NCBI GenBank assembly: GCA_044433365.1
Contig: JAWXTR010000035.1
Location: 1-25,897 of the forward strand
DNA length: 25,897 nt
Reading direction: 5' to 3'
Source of the DNA: CAMQVM01 sp044433365
GTDB taxonomy: Bacteria; Bacteroidota; Bacteroidia; Bacteroidales; Rikenellaceae
Part shown: one piece after another, positions 7,217 through 13,763 of the stretch
Layout: each line of letters opens with the position of its first letter
Numbering within the stretch: the stretch's first letter is position 1
Notes under the pieces: model-generated
Told to the model about the DNA's origin: nothing
Databases searched by the model: none
Seen by the model: the letters and a program-made list of their open reading frames with translations, nothing else
Made by a program: the position numbers and the translations under genes

Positions 7217-9085
7217 ATGATACAACTTCACAATATAAGCAAATGGTTTGGAGATTTTCTACTTTACGAAAATCTATCACTCTACATTACAGAGGGAAGT
7301 AGAATAGCTCTACTTGCAAAAAATGGTTGCGGAAAAAGTACCCTTTTAAATATTATTGCAGGAAAAGATAGTGCCGATGGGGGCGATATTACTTTCCGTC
7401 GTGATATTAAAATAGGCTACTTGTGTCAAAATCCATTTTTTGAGAGCGATGCCACAATTTTAGAGGCTATCTACCACTCCAATCCTGCACTTATCACAAC
7501 AATCGAAAATTATCACAAAGCAATCGAAAATAACGATGCCGATAAAATTTCGCATTATGCTACTCAGATGGATAGTTATGGCGGATGGGATATTGAGGTT
7601 AGAGCTAAGGCTATTTTGTCGAAGTTAAATATTTTTGACCTCACTCAAAAGGTCAATACCCTATCGGGGGGTGAGCAGCGCAGAGTTGCACTTGCTCAGG
7701 TACTTGTCGACAACCCCGATGTATTGATTCTCGACGAGCCTACCAACCACCTCGACCTAGAGATGTCGGCATGGCTTGAAGAGTATCTATTAAAATGCGG
7801 CAAAACCCTATTTATGGTTACCCACGACCGTTATTTTCTTGATAGAGTGTGTACCGATATTTATGAAATCGACCAAAAAGAGCTATTTTCATATAAAGGG
7901 GGCTACTCCGATTATGTCGAAAAACGTGCAATACGTATCGAACAGTTTGAAACCGAAAAAGAGCGTGCTCAAAACCTATATCGCACCGAACTCGACTGGA
8001 TGCGCCGAATGCCACAAGCTCGTGGTACAAAAGCAAAATATCGAAAAGATGCCTTTTATGAGATAAAAGATAAGGCATTTGCAACGAGAAGCGACTCAAA
8101 AGTTAGAATTAACGTGGGTGAAGCACGTCTTGGCACCAAAATATTTGAAGCGAAAGATTTATATAAAAGTTTCGGTGAAAAATGTGTACTCCGCAACTTT
8201 ACATATACCTTTAATCGTGGCGAAAAGCTGGGAATTATCGGCAAAAATGGGAGCGGTAAAAGTACGCTTCTAAAGCTACTTACAGCTCAAATTTCGCCCG
8301 ATAGCGGCGTTGTGGATTTAGGTAGCAGCGTAAAATTTGGCTATTACAAACAAGAGGGGATAAATTTTGATGATAATACAAAAGTTATAGATGTTGTACG
8401 TGATATTGCTGAGGTTGTGACACTTGGTGATGGTTCGACCGTTGGAGTTTCGCAATTTTTAACCCAATTTATGTTTGAACCTGCTGTTCAACACTCATTT
8501 GTAGCGAAACTTTCGGGGGGAGAACGACGTAGATTATATCTTCTAACTATATTAATGCGCTCACCAAACTTTTTAATTCTCGATGAGCCTACAAACGACC
8601 TCGATATCGCAACCTTAAACGTATTGGAGTCGTATCTTGAAAATTTTGGAGGTTGTCTGATTGTGGTATCCCACGACCGCTTTTTTATGGATAAAGTGGT
8701 AGACCATCTACTAGTCTTTGAAGATGATGGAGTGACAAAACTATTCGAAGGTAACTACACACAGTATCGTAATGCAAAAGAGGAGGAAGAGGAATTAAAG
8801 GCAGCATTAAAACCTCAAAACTCAGCATCAACCGCCCCTCGCCATGAGCCAAAAGAGCGACAAAAAAAGCTATCGTATAAGGAGAAACAGGAGTATGAAG
8901 CACTAGAAAAAGATATAGAAAGCCTTGAAGCCGAAAAAAGCGAAATAGAGAGCAAACTAGCCTCTGGGGAGTGTAGTAACGACGAACTAATAGCTCTTAC
9001 AACTCGTCATGGTGCAGTTTCTGAAGAGTTAGACGAAAAAGAGATGCGCTGGTTGGAGTTAGAAGAGATAAAAAGCGGAAATTAA
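7217..9085 (+). CDS. ABC-F ATPase, Uup type
   Basis: This 622-residue protein is a soluble ABC-F ATPase with two nucleotide-binding domains and no membrane segment; the family acts on ribosomes or, for Uup, also on DNA structures. Domain 1 has Walker A AKNGCGKST (34-42), signature LSGGEQRR (from 149) and Walker B LILDEPTNHLD. Domain 2 has GKNGSGKST (from 342), LSGGERRR (from 432) and LILDEPTNDLD. The first Walker A starts with Ala instead of Gly. The interdomain linker contains RTELDWMRRMPQARGTKAK, and a charged coiled coil fills about 535-622, as in Uup. It starts 15 bases after coaBC and ends 9 bases before mqnE, so it belongs to the same operon. Confidence 0.92.
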   Translation: MIQLHNISKWFGDFLLYENLSLYITEGSRIALLAKNGCGKSTLLNIIAGKDSADGGDITFRRDIKIGYLCQNPFFESDATILEAIYHSNPALITTIENYHKAIENNDADKISHYATQMDSYGGWDIEVRAKAILSKLNIFDLTQKVNTLSGGEQRRVALAQVLVDNPDVLILDEPTNHLDLEMSAWLEEYLLKCGKTLFMVTHDRYFLDRVCTDIYEIDQKELFSYKGGYSDYVEKRAIRIEQFETEKERAQNLYRTELDWMRRMPQARGTKAKYRKDAFYEIKDKAFATRSDSKVRINVGEARLGTKIFEAKDLYKSFGEKCVLRNFTYTFNRGEKLGIIGKNGSGKSTLLKLLTAQISPDSGVVDLGSSVKFGYYKQEGINFDDNTKVIDVVRDIAEVVTLGDGSTVGVSQFLTQFMFEPAVQHSFVAKLSGGERRRLYLLTILMRSPNFLILDEPTNDLDIATLNVLESYLENFGGCLIVVSHDRFFMDKVVDHLLVFEDDGVTKLFEGNYTQYRNAKEEEEELKAALKPQNSASTAPRHEPKERQKKLSYKEKQEYEALEKDIESLEAEKSEIESKLASGECSNDELIALTTRHGAVSEELDEKEMRWLELEEIKSGN

Positions 9086-9094
9086 AGCGGCGTT

Positions 9095-10249
9095 ATGATG
9101 GAACAAAATTTAATTTTAGACGATATTTTAAATTGCAGCATAGACAATAATTTAGATGCAATTTTAGATGATAAAGTAGCAGCAATATACGCAAAAATAG
9201 CAGATAATCAGCGAATTTCAGTGGATGAAGGAGAATACCTATATTTGAATGCTCCACTTATGCTACTATCAAAAATAGCACTGGAGATTAAGCGTAAAAA
9301 ATCGGGCGATAAGGTGTTTTACAACCGTAATTTCCATATAGAACCTACCAATATTTGCGTTTTTAACTGTCGTTTCTGCTCCTATCGTCAAGTAGCATCT
9401 TCACCAAAGGCGTGGAATATGAGCTGTAAGGAGGTTGTGGAGTATGCACTAGAGCGATATAACGAAAATATTACCGAGATTCATCTTGTTGGCGGTGTCG
9501 ACCCTAAAGCCACTTTAGAGTCGTATGGCGCAATCATAAAATCGCTTCGTGAGGCTATTCCATCGGTAGCAATTAAGGCATTTTCGGCTGTTGAGCATAT
9601 TTATGTTATTGAAAAAGCAGGCGTTAGTTGCCTAGAGGGCATGAAATACCTAAAAGAGTGTGGAATGGACTCGATAACTGGAGGTGGTGCCGAAATTTTC
9701 GAACCTACCATAAGAGAGCAAATTTGCCCTGATAAACCAAATTCTGAAAAATGGCTCTCACTACACGCTGCTGCTCATGAATTGGGCATTAAAACCGCCT
9801 CTACAATGCTTTACGGGCATGTCGAATCGGTTCGTGATAGATTAAATCATATAGATGCTCTGCGCACTGCACAAGACAAAACTAATGGTTACAACGTTTT
9901 TATTCCTCTAAAATTTAGAAATAAAAACAACTCAATGTCGCATATAGAGGAGAGCAGTCTAATCGAAGATTTAAAAACGATAGCTATTAGCCGAATAATG
10001 TTTGATAACGTCGACCATATCAAAGCATATCCACCGTCGTTAGGGGTCGAAAACACACCTTTTGCACTTATGTTTGGTGCTGACGATATTGATGGTACTG
10101 TAAACGACACCACCAAAATTTATTCGATGGCTGGAGTTAATAATGAACGACTTACAGAGTCAAAACTTCGTGAAATTGCCTCATCAACTGGATTTACTGC
10201 CATCGAAAGAGACACTTTTTATAATATTGTATCTAAAGAGAACTTCTAA
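9095..10249 (+). CDS. mqnE: Aminofutalosine synthase MqnE (radical SAM)
   Basis: MqnE uses S-adenosylmethionine and a 4Fe-4S cluster to make aminofutalosine in the futalosine route to menaquinone. The 384-residue protein has the CX3CX2C cluster motif at Cys88, Cys92 and Cys95 within PTNICVFNCRFCSYRQ. Further family segments are HLVGGVDP, SITGGGAEIFEPTIREQICP and TMLYGHVES. The ICPDK stretch favours MqnE over the related MqnC; CofH-type enzymes are less likely given the host group. The start may be either of two adjacent ATGs, 9095 or 9098. The last codons and stop (GAGAACTTCTAA) coincide with a terminus of the family B repeat that follows, so the natural C-terminus may have been changed by that insertion. 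Confidence 0.88.
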   Translation: MMEQNLILDDILNCSIDNNLDAILDDKVAAIYAKIADNQRISVDEGEYLYLNAPLMLLSKIALEIKRKKSGDKVFYNRNFHIEPTNICVFNCRFCSYRQVASSPKAWNMSCKEVVEYALERYNENITEIHLVGGVDPKATLESYGAIIKSLREAIPSVAIKAFSAVEHIYVIEKAGVSCLEGMKYLKECGMDSITGGGAEIFEPTIREQICPDKPNSEKWLSLHAAAHELGIKTASTMLYGHVESVRDRLNHIDALRTAQDKTNGYNVFIPLKFRNKNNSMSHIEESSLIEDLKTIAISRIMFDNVDHIKAYPPSLGVENTPFALMFGADDIDGTVNDTTKIYSMAGVNNERLTESKLREIASSTGFTAIERDTFYNIVSKENF

Positions 10250-10250
10250 A

Positions 10251-10413
10251 GGGAACTTCTAAAATCTGACTTTCGGAGCTTTTCCGTTTTAAGGCTTCAC
10301 CTTTGGATTTTTCAAATAAGGGCGGTAGGAGCCACTACAGCCCATATTTGCAAAATCCAAATCTAAAGCCTTAAAACAAAAAATCTCTCAAAATCCAGAA
10401 TTTAGAACTCCCC
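10251..10413. repeat. Foldback repeat, family B, long copy (163 bp)
   Basis: The left arm starts GGGAACTTCTAAAATCTGAC, and the right arm, reverse complemented, starts GGGGAGTTCTAAATTCTGGA. The arms pair along most of their length, including the matched blocks GTTTTAAGGCTT and GGATTTT, and meet at a 6-base loop, GAGCCA (10329-10334 region). No reading frame is present. It fills the gap between mqnE and the TSCPD gene. Confidence 0.85.
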
Positions 10414-10441
10414 TAAATATTAAAAATGTAAATAAAAAATC

Positions 10442-10693
10442 ATGAGCAAAATATTTTCATATACAACAAGTGGTGTATGCAGCAAAAAAATCAATATCGA
10501 AATTGAGAACGATACAATCGTAAATGTAAAATTTGAAGGAGGTTGCCAAGGTAATCTATCAGGAATATCACGACTAGTAAAAGGTAAAAAAATAGATGAA
10601 ATCGCCGAGCTTCTAAGCGGAGTAGATTGTTCAGGGAGAGGCACTTCATGCCCAGATCAGCTATCAATTGCACTAAAATCACTACCTATATAG
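10442..10693 (+). CDS. TSCPD-domain protein (TIGR03905-like)
   Basis: This 83-residue protein matches the small TSCPD-domain family. It has the GGCQGNLSGISRLVKG block and the diagnostic C-x4-TSCPDQL segment near the end (CSGRGTSCPDQLSIAL). The same domain occurs at the C-terminus of some class II ribonucleotide reductases. The role of the stand-alone form is not known; the conserved cysteines (residues 13, 35, about 63 and 70) suggest metal or redox chemistry. The length is typical of the family. It is separated from mqnE by the long foldback repeat and followed by a strong hairpin shared with the converging LytTR gene. Confidence 0.85.
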   Translation: MSKIFSYTTSGVCSKKINIEIENDTIVNVKFEGGCQGNLSGISRLVKGKKIDEIAELLSGVDCSGRGTSCPDQLSIALKSLPI

Positions 10694-10740
10694 GCGTGTT
10701 TTTGTTCACTTTTTTTAAAAAGTGTTAAATATAGTTTTTT

Positions 10741-10784
10741 AATTACCTCCATTTTTGCACTTTTGTGCAAAAATGGAGGTAATT
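10741..10784. terminator. Bidirectional terminator, perfect 20-bp stem
   Basis: AATTACCTCCATTTTTGCAC and its exact reverse complement flank a TTTT loop. T-rich tracts lie on both sides (TTTTTT before, GTTTTTTAG after). It sits between the converging TSCPD (+) and LytTR (-) genes, as expected for a terminator working both ways. Confidence 0.85.
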
Positions 10785-10817
10785 TAGATGTTTTTTAGGC
10801 ACGTAATTATTTGCAAA

Positions 10818-11165
10818 TTAGCTTGATATTAGTTTTTTAAATGACCCACGATAAGTACGAGATATGGGAAGATTTGTACCAACAGTAAGTGTAACTTCAC
10901 TTACTGTTATCTGTTTAATACATTTTGTATTTACTAAAAATGAGCGATGAATACGCACAAAACCATCACCAAGCTCATCTGCCCAAGAAGAAATATTTGT
11001 TCTGCTTGACATACATTCACCACTTATGCTATGAAGCCACACCTCAGTGTCACGAGATTCAATATAGACTATATCGTCAACCAACATTTTTACCCTTTTG
11101 CGATTGGATATAAATTCGATATATCTGCTACTCTCATTATGTGCATCTTTACTTATAAAACGCAT
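10818..11165 (-). CDS. Stand-alone LytTR DNA-binding regulator
   Basis: The 115-residue product is essentially one LytTR domain, a beta-rich DNA-binding domain of transcription regulators. Typical segments are DDIVYIESRDTEVWLHS (about residues 30-46), RTNISSWADEL, GFVRIHRSFLVNTKCI and LPISRTYRGSFKKLI. No response-regulator receiver domain is present, and only about 15 residues precede the domain. The gene upstream on the same strand encodes a small multi-spanning membrane protein. LytTR proteins paired with a membrane partner are known in streptococci (HdrRM and BrsRM systems, where the membrane protein restrains the regulator), so a similar pairing is plausible but inferred. A MITE lies 22 bases upstream of the ATG and so separates the pair. 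Confidence 0.88.
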   Translation of the reverse strand: MRFISKDAHNESSRYIEFISNRKRVKMLVDDIVYIESRDTEVWLHSISGECMSSRTNISSWADELGDGFVRIHRSFLVNTKCIKQITVSEVTLTVGTNLPISRTYRGSFKKLISS

Positions 11166-11187
11166 GTTAATAAATTTAAATGGCAGG

Positions 11188-11354
11188 TAAGTAGGGTAAA
11201 ATAATTATTGGTGTATTTTTAATAGTGCTATTGGAGATGAGATTTTTTGCTATTGAATCGAAAATATAGTGGTTCTATATTGAGATTTAATAGTGAAAAA
11301 TATCGCTCCAAGAGTGCTATTAAGAATATGGCAATAATTGTTTTACACTACTTA
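11188..11354. mobile_element. Foldback MITE, family A, copy 3 (complete, inverted)
   Basis: The length is 167 bp and the sequence is nearly the reverse complement of copy 2; for example AATAGTGCTATTGG here corresponds to AAAAGTGCTATTGG read from copy 2. The TA dinucleotides at both ends fit a target duplication. It is inserted between the membrane protein and LytTR genes; without it they would be about 47 bases apart. Confidence 0.92.
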
Positions 11355-11377
11355 ATATATTGCAAAAATTACAAAAA

Positions 11378-11704
11378 TTACAAAATAAATATTGGATTAA
11401 TCAAAACATGTGGTACATCAATTTTGAGATAGTTCAATCTTTGTAAAGCAAAATTAGCAAGTGCAATAAGCAATACCTGCATAAAATATAAACCTAAAAC
11501 AAAACAACAAAAAGCTACGGTTCCACGTAATGTTTTTTCAAACTTGAAATTTCGCAAAAGTATATAGCCCACAACCAGAGTTGGCAGATAACAACTCGAA
11601 ATAAATAGTGCTGAAAGGTAGGAGTAGTCGAAATCAGATATTAGTAGTGCGACGGTTGCTGCTATTACTATAAGATAGAGAGTGACTATGATTGTCTGTT
11701 TCAT
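11378..11704 (-). CDS. Small membrane protein, probable LytTR partner
   Basis: The product has 108 residues and is mostly hydrophobic. Four candidate membrane helices can be seen: IIVTLYLIVIAATVALLI (about 4-21), YLSALFISSCYLPTLVVGYI (about 29-48), TVAFCCFVLGLYFMQVLLIA (about 62-81) and a weaker C-terminal stretch. No catalytic motif is visible and the family was not recognised. The stop codon lies before the MITE junction: removing the element and one TA still leaves TAA as the terminating codon, so this gene was not simply split from the LytTR gene by the insertion. In some Bacteroidota a membrane domain like this is fused to a LytTR domain. Function as its regulator is inferred from context. 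Confidence 0.65.
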   Translation of the reverse strand: MKQTIIVTLYLIVIAATVALLISDFDYSYLSALFISSCYLPTLVVGYILLRNFKFEKTLRGTVAFCCFVLGLYFMQVLLIALANFALQRLNYLKIDVPHVLINPIFIL

Positions 11705-11730
11705 TATTTAATGTTAAATGGTTAATTAGA

Positions 11731-11754
11731 GCGAACTTCTAAGGGGGAGTTCTC
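11731..11754. repeat. Minimal foldback of family B
   Basis: GCGAACTTCTAAGG runs directly into GGGAGTTCTC, so the two family B termini meet with almost no interior. It lies upstream of the minus-strand membrane gene. Confidence 0.55.
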
Positions 11755-11760
11755 TATTTT

Positions 11761-11768
11761 CAAAAGTA
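11761..11768 (-). promoter_or_regulatory. Candidate promoter (-7) for the membrane protein/LytTR pair
   Basis: Read on the minus strand this is TACTTTTG, which fits TAnnTTTG. It lies 57 bases upstream of the start at 11704. No clear -33 TTG lies at the expected distance, so the call is weak. Confidence 0.35.
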
Positions 11769-11840
11769 GTGAAAATATATAAGAAAAAAAAGTCGAAAAC
11801 CTTTTTTGAGATGTTGAAACCATAAAATAAGGGATTCTAC

Positions 11841-11855
11841 ACCCTATCATAGGGT
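11841..11855. promoter_or_regulatory. Operator-like palindrome
   Basis: ACCCTATCATAGGGT has 7-base arms around a single central C. It ends 6 bases before the -33 element of the promoter at 11862-11893, a position where a regulator could act on the plus-strand ExbB-like gene or on both divergent genes. Confidence 0.45.
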
Positions 11856-11861
11856 TTTAAA

Positions 11862-11893
11862 TTTGCATTTTTTGAGTATTGATATTAAATTTG
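11862..11893 (+). promoter_or_regulatory. Promoter of the small ExbB-like gene
   Basis: TTTG at 11862-11865, a 20-base spacer and TAAATTTG at 11886-11893 give an exact match to the Bacteroidota consensus. The predicted start is near 11900, giving an untranslated leader of about 145 bases that contains the family B foldback at 11924-12005. Confidence 0.65.
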
Positions 11894-11923
11894 CAATGAA
11901 AGCTTTCAAAAAAATATCTAAAG

Positions 11924-12005
11924 AGGAGTTCTTAAATTCTGGATTTTTGAGAGATTTTTTATTTAAAAATTGAAAAGCTCCGAAAGCCAGAAATTAGAAG
12001 CTCCC
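11924..12005. repeat. Foldback repeat, family B, medium copy (82 bp)
   Basis: The left arm GGAGTTCTTAAATTCTGGAT pairs with a right arm whose reverse complement starts GGGAGCTTCTAATTTCTGGC. Inner blocks such as TTTCGGAGC and GAGAGATTTTT match the two arms of the long copy at 10251-10413, so this is a shortened form of it. It lies in the predicted leader of the ExbB-like gene. Confidence 0.75.
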
Positions 12006-12045
12006 TATAAACCAAGAACAACTTGTTCTTTAAATTTTGAAAATT

Positions 12046-12357
12046 ATGTTTGAATTATTTGTAAAAGGCGATGTGTTGTGTATGACAATCATAACACTCG
12101 AATTGGTAGCACTACTTCTAGCAGCTTATAAAGCTCCTCAATGGGTGCGAAACATTGGCACTATTGCACTATGTACAGGCTTATTAAGCACTACATTTGG
12201 AATGTATAAAGCATTTGGAATGCTTCACATGGCACCAGATGTGTCGCCAGCACTGATTTATGGTGCCCTTCAAGTCACTCTAATACCTATTATCTATGGT
12301 ATGCTTATATATGTGGCATCCATTGTAATAAAAATTGTTCAGACTCCTCGTATGTAA
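12046..12357 (+). CDS. Very small MotA/TolQ/ExbB-like membrane protein
   Basis: The ATG at 12046 gives 103 residues; the in-frame TTG at 12037 is less likely. Three hydrophobic segments are present: MTIITLELVALLLAAYKA, IGTIALCTGLLSTTFGMYKA, and a C-terminal pair-like stretch ALIYGALQVTLIPIIYGMLIYVASIVIKI. The GLLSTTFGMYKAF and VSPALIYGALQVTLIPIIYG parts resemble the two pore-lining helices of MotA/TolQ/ExbB channel proteins, but the large cytoplasmic loop of a full ExbB is missing. It converges on the complete exbD-exbB genes. It may be a minimal channel-type subunit or a regulator of one; function is inferred. It has its own good promoter and a hairpin after the stop. Confidence 0.65.
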   Translation: MFELFVKGDVLCMTIITLELVALLLAAYKAPQWVRNIGTIALCTGLLSTTFGMYKAFGMLHMAPDVSPALIYGALQVTLIPIIYGMLIYVASIVIKIVQTPRM

Positions 12358-12378
12358 AATTATAGCGAGATGACTTAC

Positions 12379-12391
12379 GGGAACTTCTAAA
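12379..12391. repeat. Solo end of foldback repeat family B
   Basis: GGGAACTTCTAAA lies 21 bases after the stop of the ExbB-like gene and directly before the terminator hairpin. No matching second end is visible nearby. Confidence 0.5.
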
Positions 12392-12395
12392 ATAG

Positions 12396-12440
12396 ACAAA
12401 CAACCCTTGCTATACATACTTTGTGACAAGGGTTGTTTGT
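12396..12440. terminator. Terminator hairpin between converging genes
   Basis: ACAAACAACCCTTG and CAAGGGTTGTTTGT pair perfectly over 14 bp around a 17-base loop. It lies between the ExbB-like gene (+) and exbD (-) and probably serves both strands. Confidence 0.75.
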
Positions 12441-12549
12441 TTAAAATGGATGCTTTTGGGTCACTCCAATTGTTTGTAAAGTTATATTGAAGGTATGCTA
12501 TTTTAATTATTACACTCCCTCTAATATCTAATCTTAGTCTCTAATAATA

Positions 12550-12939
12550 CTAGGGTTCAGTCATCAAAAATAGAGAGAAATTGTTATCCTTAGCGATATT
12601 CATAACCTTTGCAAACTCTTCGACCGATACACGTTTATCCATATTGAGCATAATTACTGGTTTGTCGTCGTCTTTGAATATTGCTCTTAATTGATTTTCA
12701 AGTTGTGAAAATTGAATTTGATTATCGTTAAGAAAGTAGCGTAAATCTTCAGTTACCGATAGTGTAGTTGTGGGTTTATCACTTACATGATTACTTCCTT
12801 TTGGAAGTAGAATCTTTAGGGCGTTGCTATTGATAAGAGTAGTAGCAACCATCAAAAATATTAGCAGTAGAAACATTAAGTCGGTCATAGATGCAGAGCC
12901 GAAAGAGGTTTCTACCTTTGAGCCTCGTTTAATTGCCAT
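12550..12939 (-). CDS. exbD: ExbD/TolR family protein
   Basis: ExbD couples proton flow to TonB- or Tol-type energy transduction together with ExbB. The 129-residue protein has the standard layout: a short cytoplasmic N-terminus (MAIKRGSKVE), one membrane helix containing the essential aspartate (SMTDLMFLLLIFLMVATTLI, Asp20), and a periplasmic domain. It starts 4 bases after the exbB stop, so translation is coupled. Only one ExbD gene is seen, and no tonB gene follows in the window. TolR is an alternative label, as the sequence does not separate the two. Confidence 0.9.
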   Translation of the reverse strand: MAIKRGSKVETSFGSASMTDLMFLLLIFLMVATTLINSNALKILLPKGSNHVSDKPTTTLSVTEDLRYFLNDNQIQFSQLENQLRAIFKDDDKPVIMLNMDKRVSVEEFAKVMNIAKDNNFSLFLMTEP

Positions 12940-12943
12940 AGTT

Positions 12944-13654
12944 TTATCGTTTTATTTGCTCGCCCTCTCTGCGTCGTGGACGTTGAAGAATATCCATAAA
13001 TGCTATAGTGTTTGCCTCCATCTGGAACACAACTTTATCCACCTTTTGCACTAAAAAGTTGTAGCCGAAATAGGCAGGAATACCCACAATTAGACCAGCT
13101 ACAGTGGTTACCATTGCAGTGTACATACCACTTGAAAGCAGTGCCATATCAAAGCCGCCTGTCGTCTGAGAAAGGTTCATAAATGCCTCTACCATACCTA
13201 AAACTGTACCTAAAAAGCCAATCATAGGGGCACCACCAGCGATTGTAGCCAAAAATGGTAGATTATTTTCGAGCTTCGAAACCTCAAGGTTTGCAGCATT
13301 TTCGATAGATTTGCTAACATCGGCAATTGGCATACCTAGATGGTCTATGCCGCTCTCAATCATACGAGAAAGAGGTGAATTAGCCTTTTTACACACTATA
13401 ATTGCACCTTTAATATTGCCAGCGTAGATTAGCTCTCTAATTTTATTCATAAAAGGCACATCGGCAACCGATGCCTTTCTTATAACCTTATAACGCTCTA
13501 CAAAGATAAAAAGAGCAATTGCTAGTAGCAGAGCAAGTGGAATCATAAGCCAACCTCCTGCAATAATCATATCTCCTAGACCAACCTCTTTGGGCTTTTG
13601 TGCAACAGCTATAGTACTATTTACTATCTGTTGAGCTTGTAATATTGTTATCAT
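12944..13654 (-). CDS. exbB: MotA/TolQ/ExbB proton channel protein
   Basis: This is the channel partner of the ExbD encoded directly downstream. The start at 13654 (236 residues, MITILQAQQIVNSTIAV) is preferred over the ATG at 13729, whose extra 25 residues are basic and overlap a leader hairpin. Membrane helices are near MIPLALLLAIALFIFVERY, LPFLATIAGGAPMIGFLGTVLGMVEAF and YTAMVTTVAGLIVGIPAYFGYNF; the last two carry the family's conserved small-residue and Thr pattern. The cytoplasmic loop between helices 1 and 2 is full length. An N-terminal segment ahead of helix 1 is common in ExbB of this phylum. ribBA lies upstream, separated by a hairpin. Confidence 0.92.
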   Translation of the reverse strand: MITILQAQQIVNSTIAVAQKPKEVGLGDMIIAGGWLMIPLALLLAIALFIFVERYKVIRKASVADVPFMNKIRELIYAGNIKGAIIVCKKANSPLSRMIESGIDHLGMPIADVSKSIENAANLEVSKLENNLPFLATIAGGAPMIGFLGTVLGMVEAFMNLSQTTGGFDMALLSSGMYTAMVTTVAGLIVGIPAYFGYNFLVQKVDKVVFQMEANTIAFMDILQRPRRREGEQIKR

Positions 13655-13696
13655 ACTAGTTTGAATTTTCTTGAAGTTATTAAAAATATAGAGTTT

Positions 13697-13745
13697 TAAA
13701 CGCCTTCCATTTAATGCTTTATGGAGCAAAATGGAAAAGCGTTTT
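13697..13745 (-). terminator. Hairpin between ribBA and exbB
   Basis: On the minus strand AAACGCTTTTCCATTT pairs with AAATGGAAGGCGTTT, with GCTCC/GGAGC-like bases near the loop. It begins 18 bases after the ribBA stop, so it can end ribBA transcripts or limit readthrough into exbB. Confidence 0.6.
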
Positions 13746-13763
13746 CTGACTTGGTAAAGTTTG

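Noticed and set aside
11188..11704. A single membrane-LytTR fusion gene split by the MITE
   Set aside because: Removing the element and one TA leaves the TAA stop of the membrane gene in place and puts the LytTR start in another frame, so the insertion alone did not split one gene.
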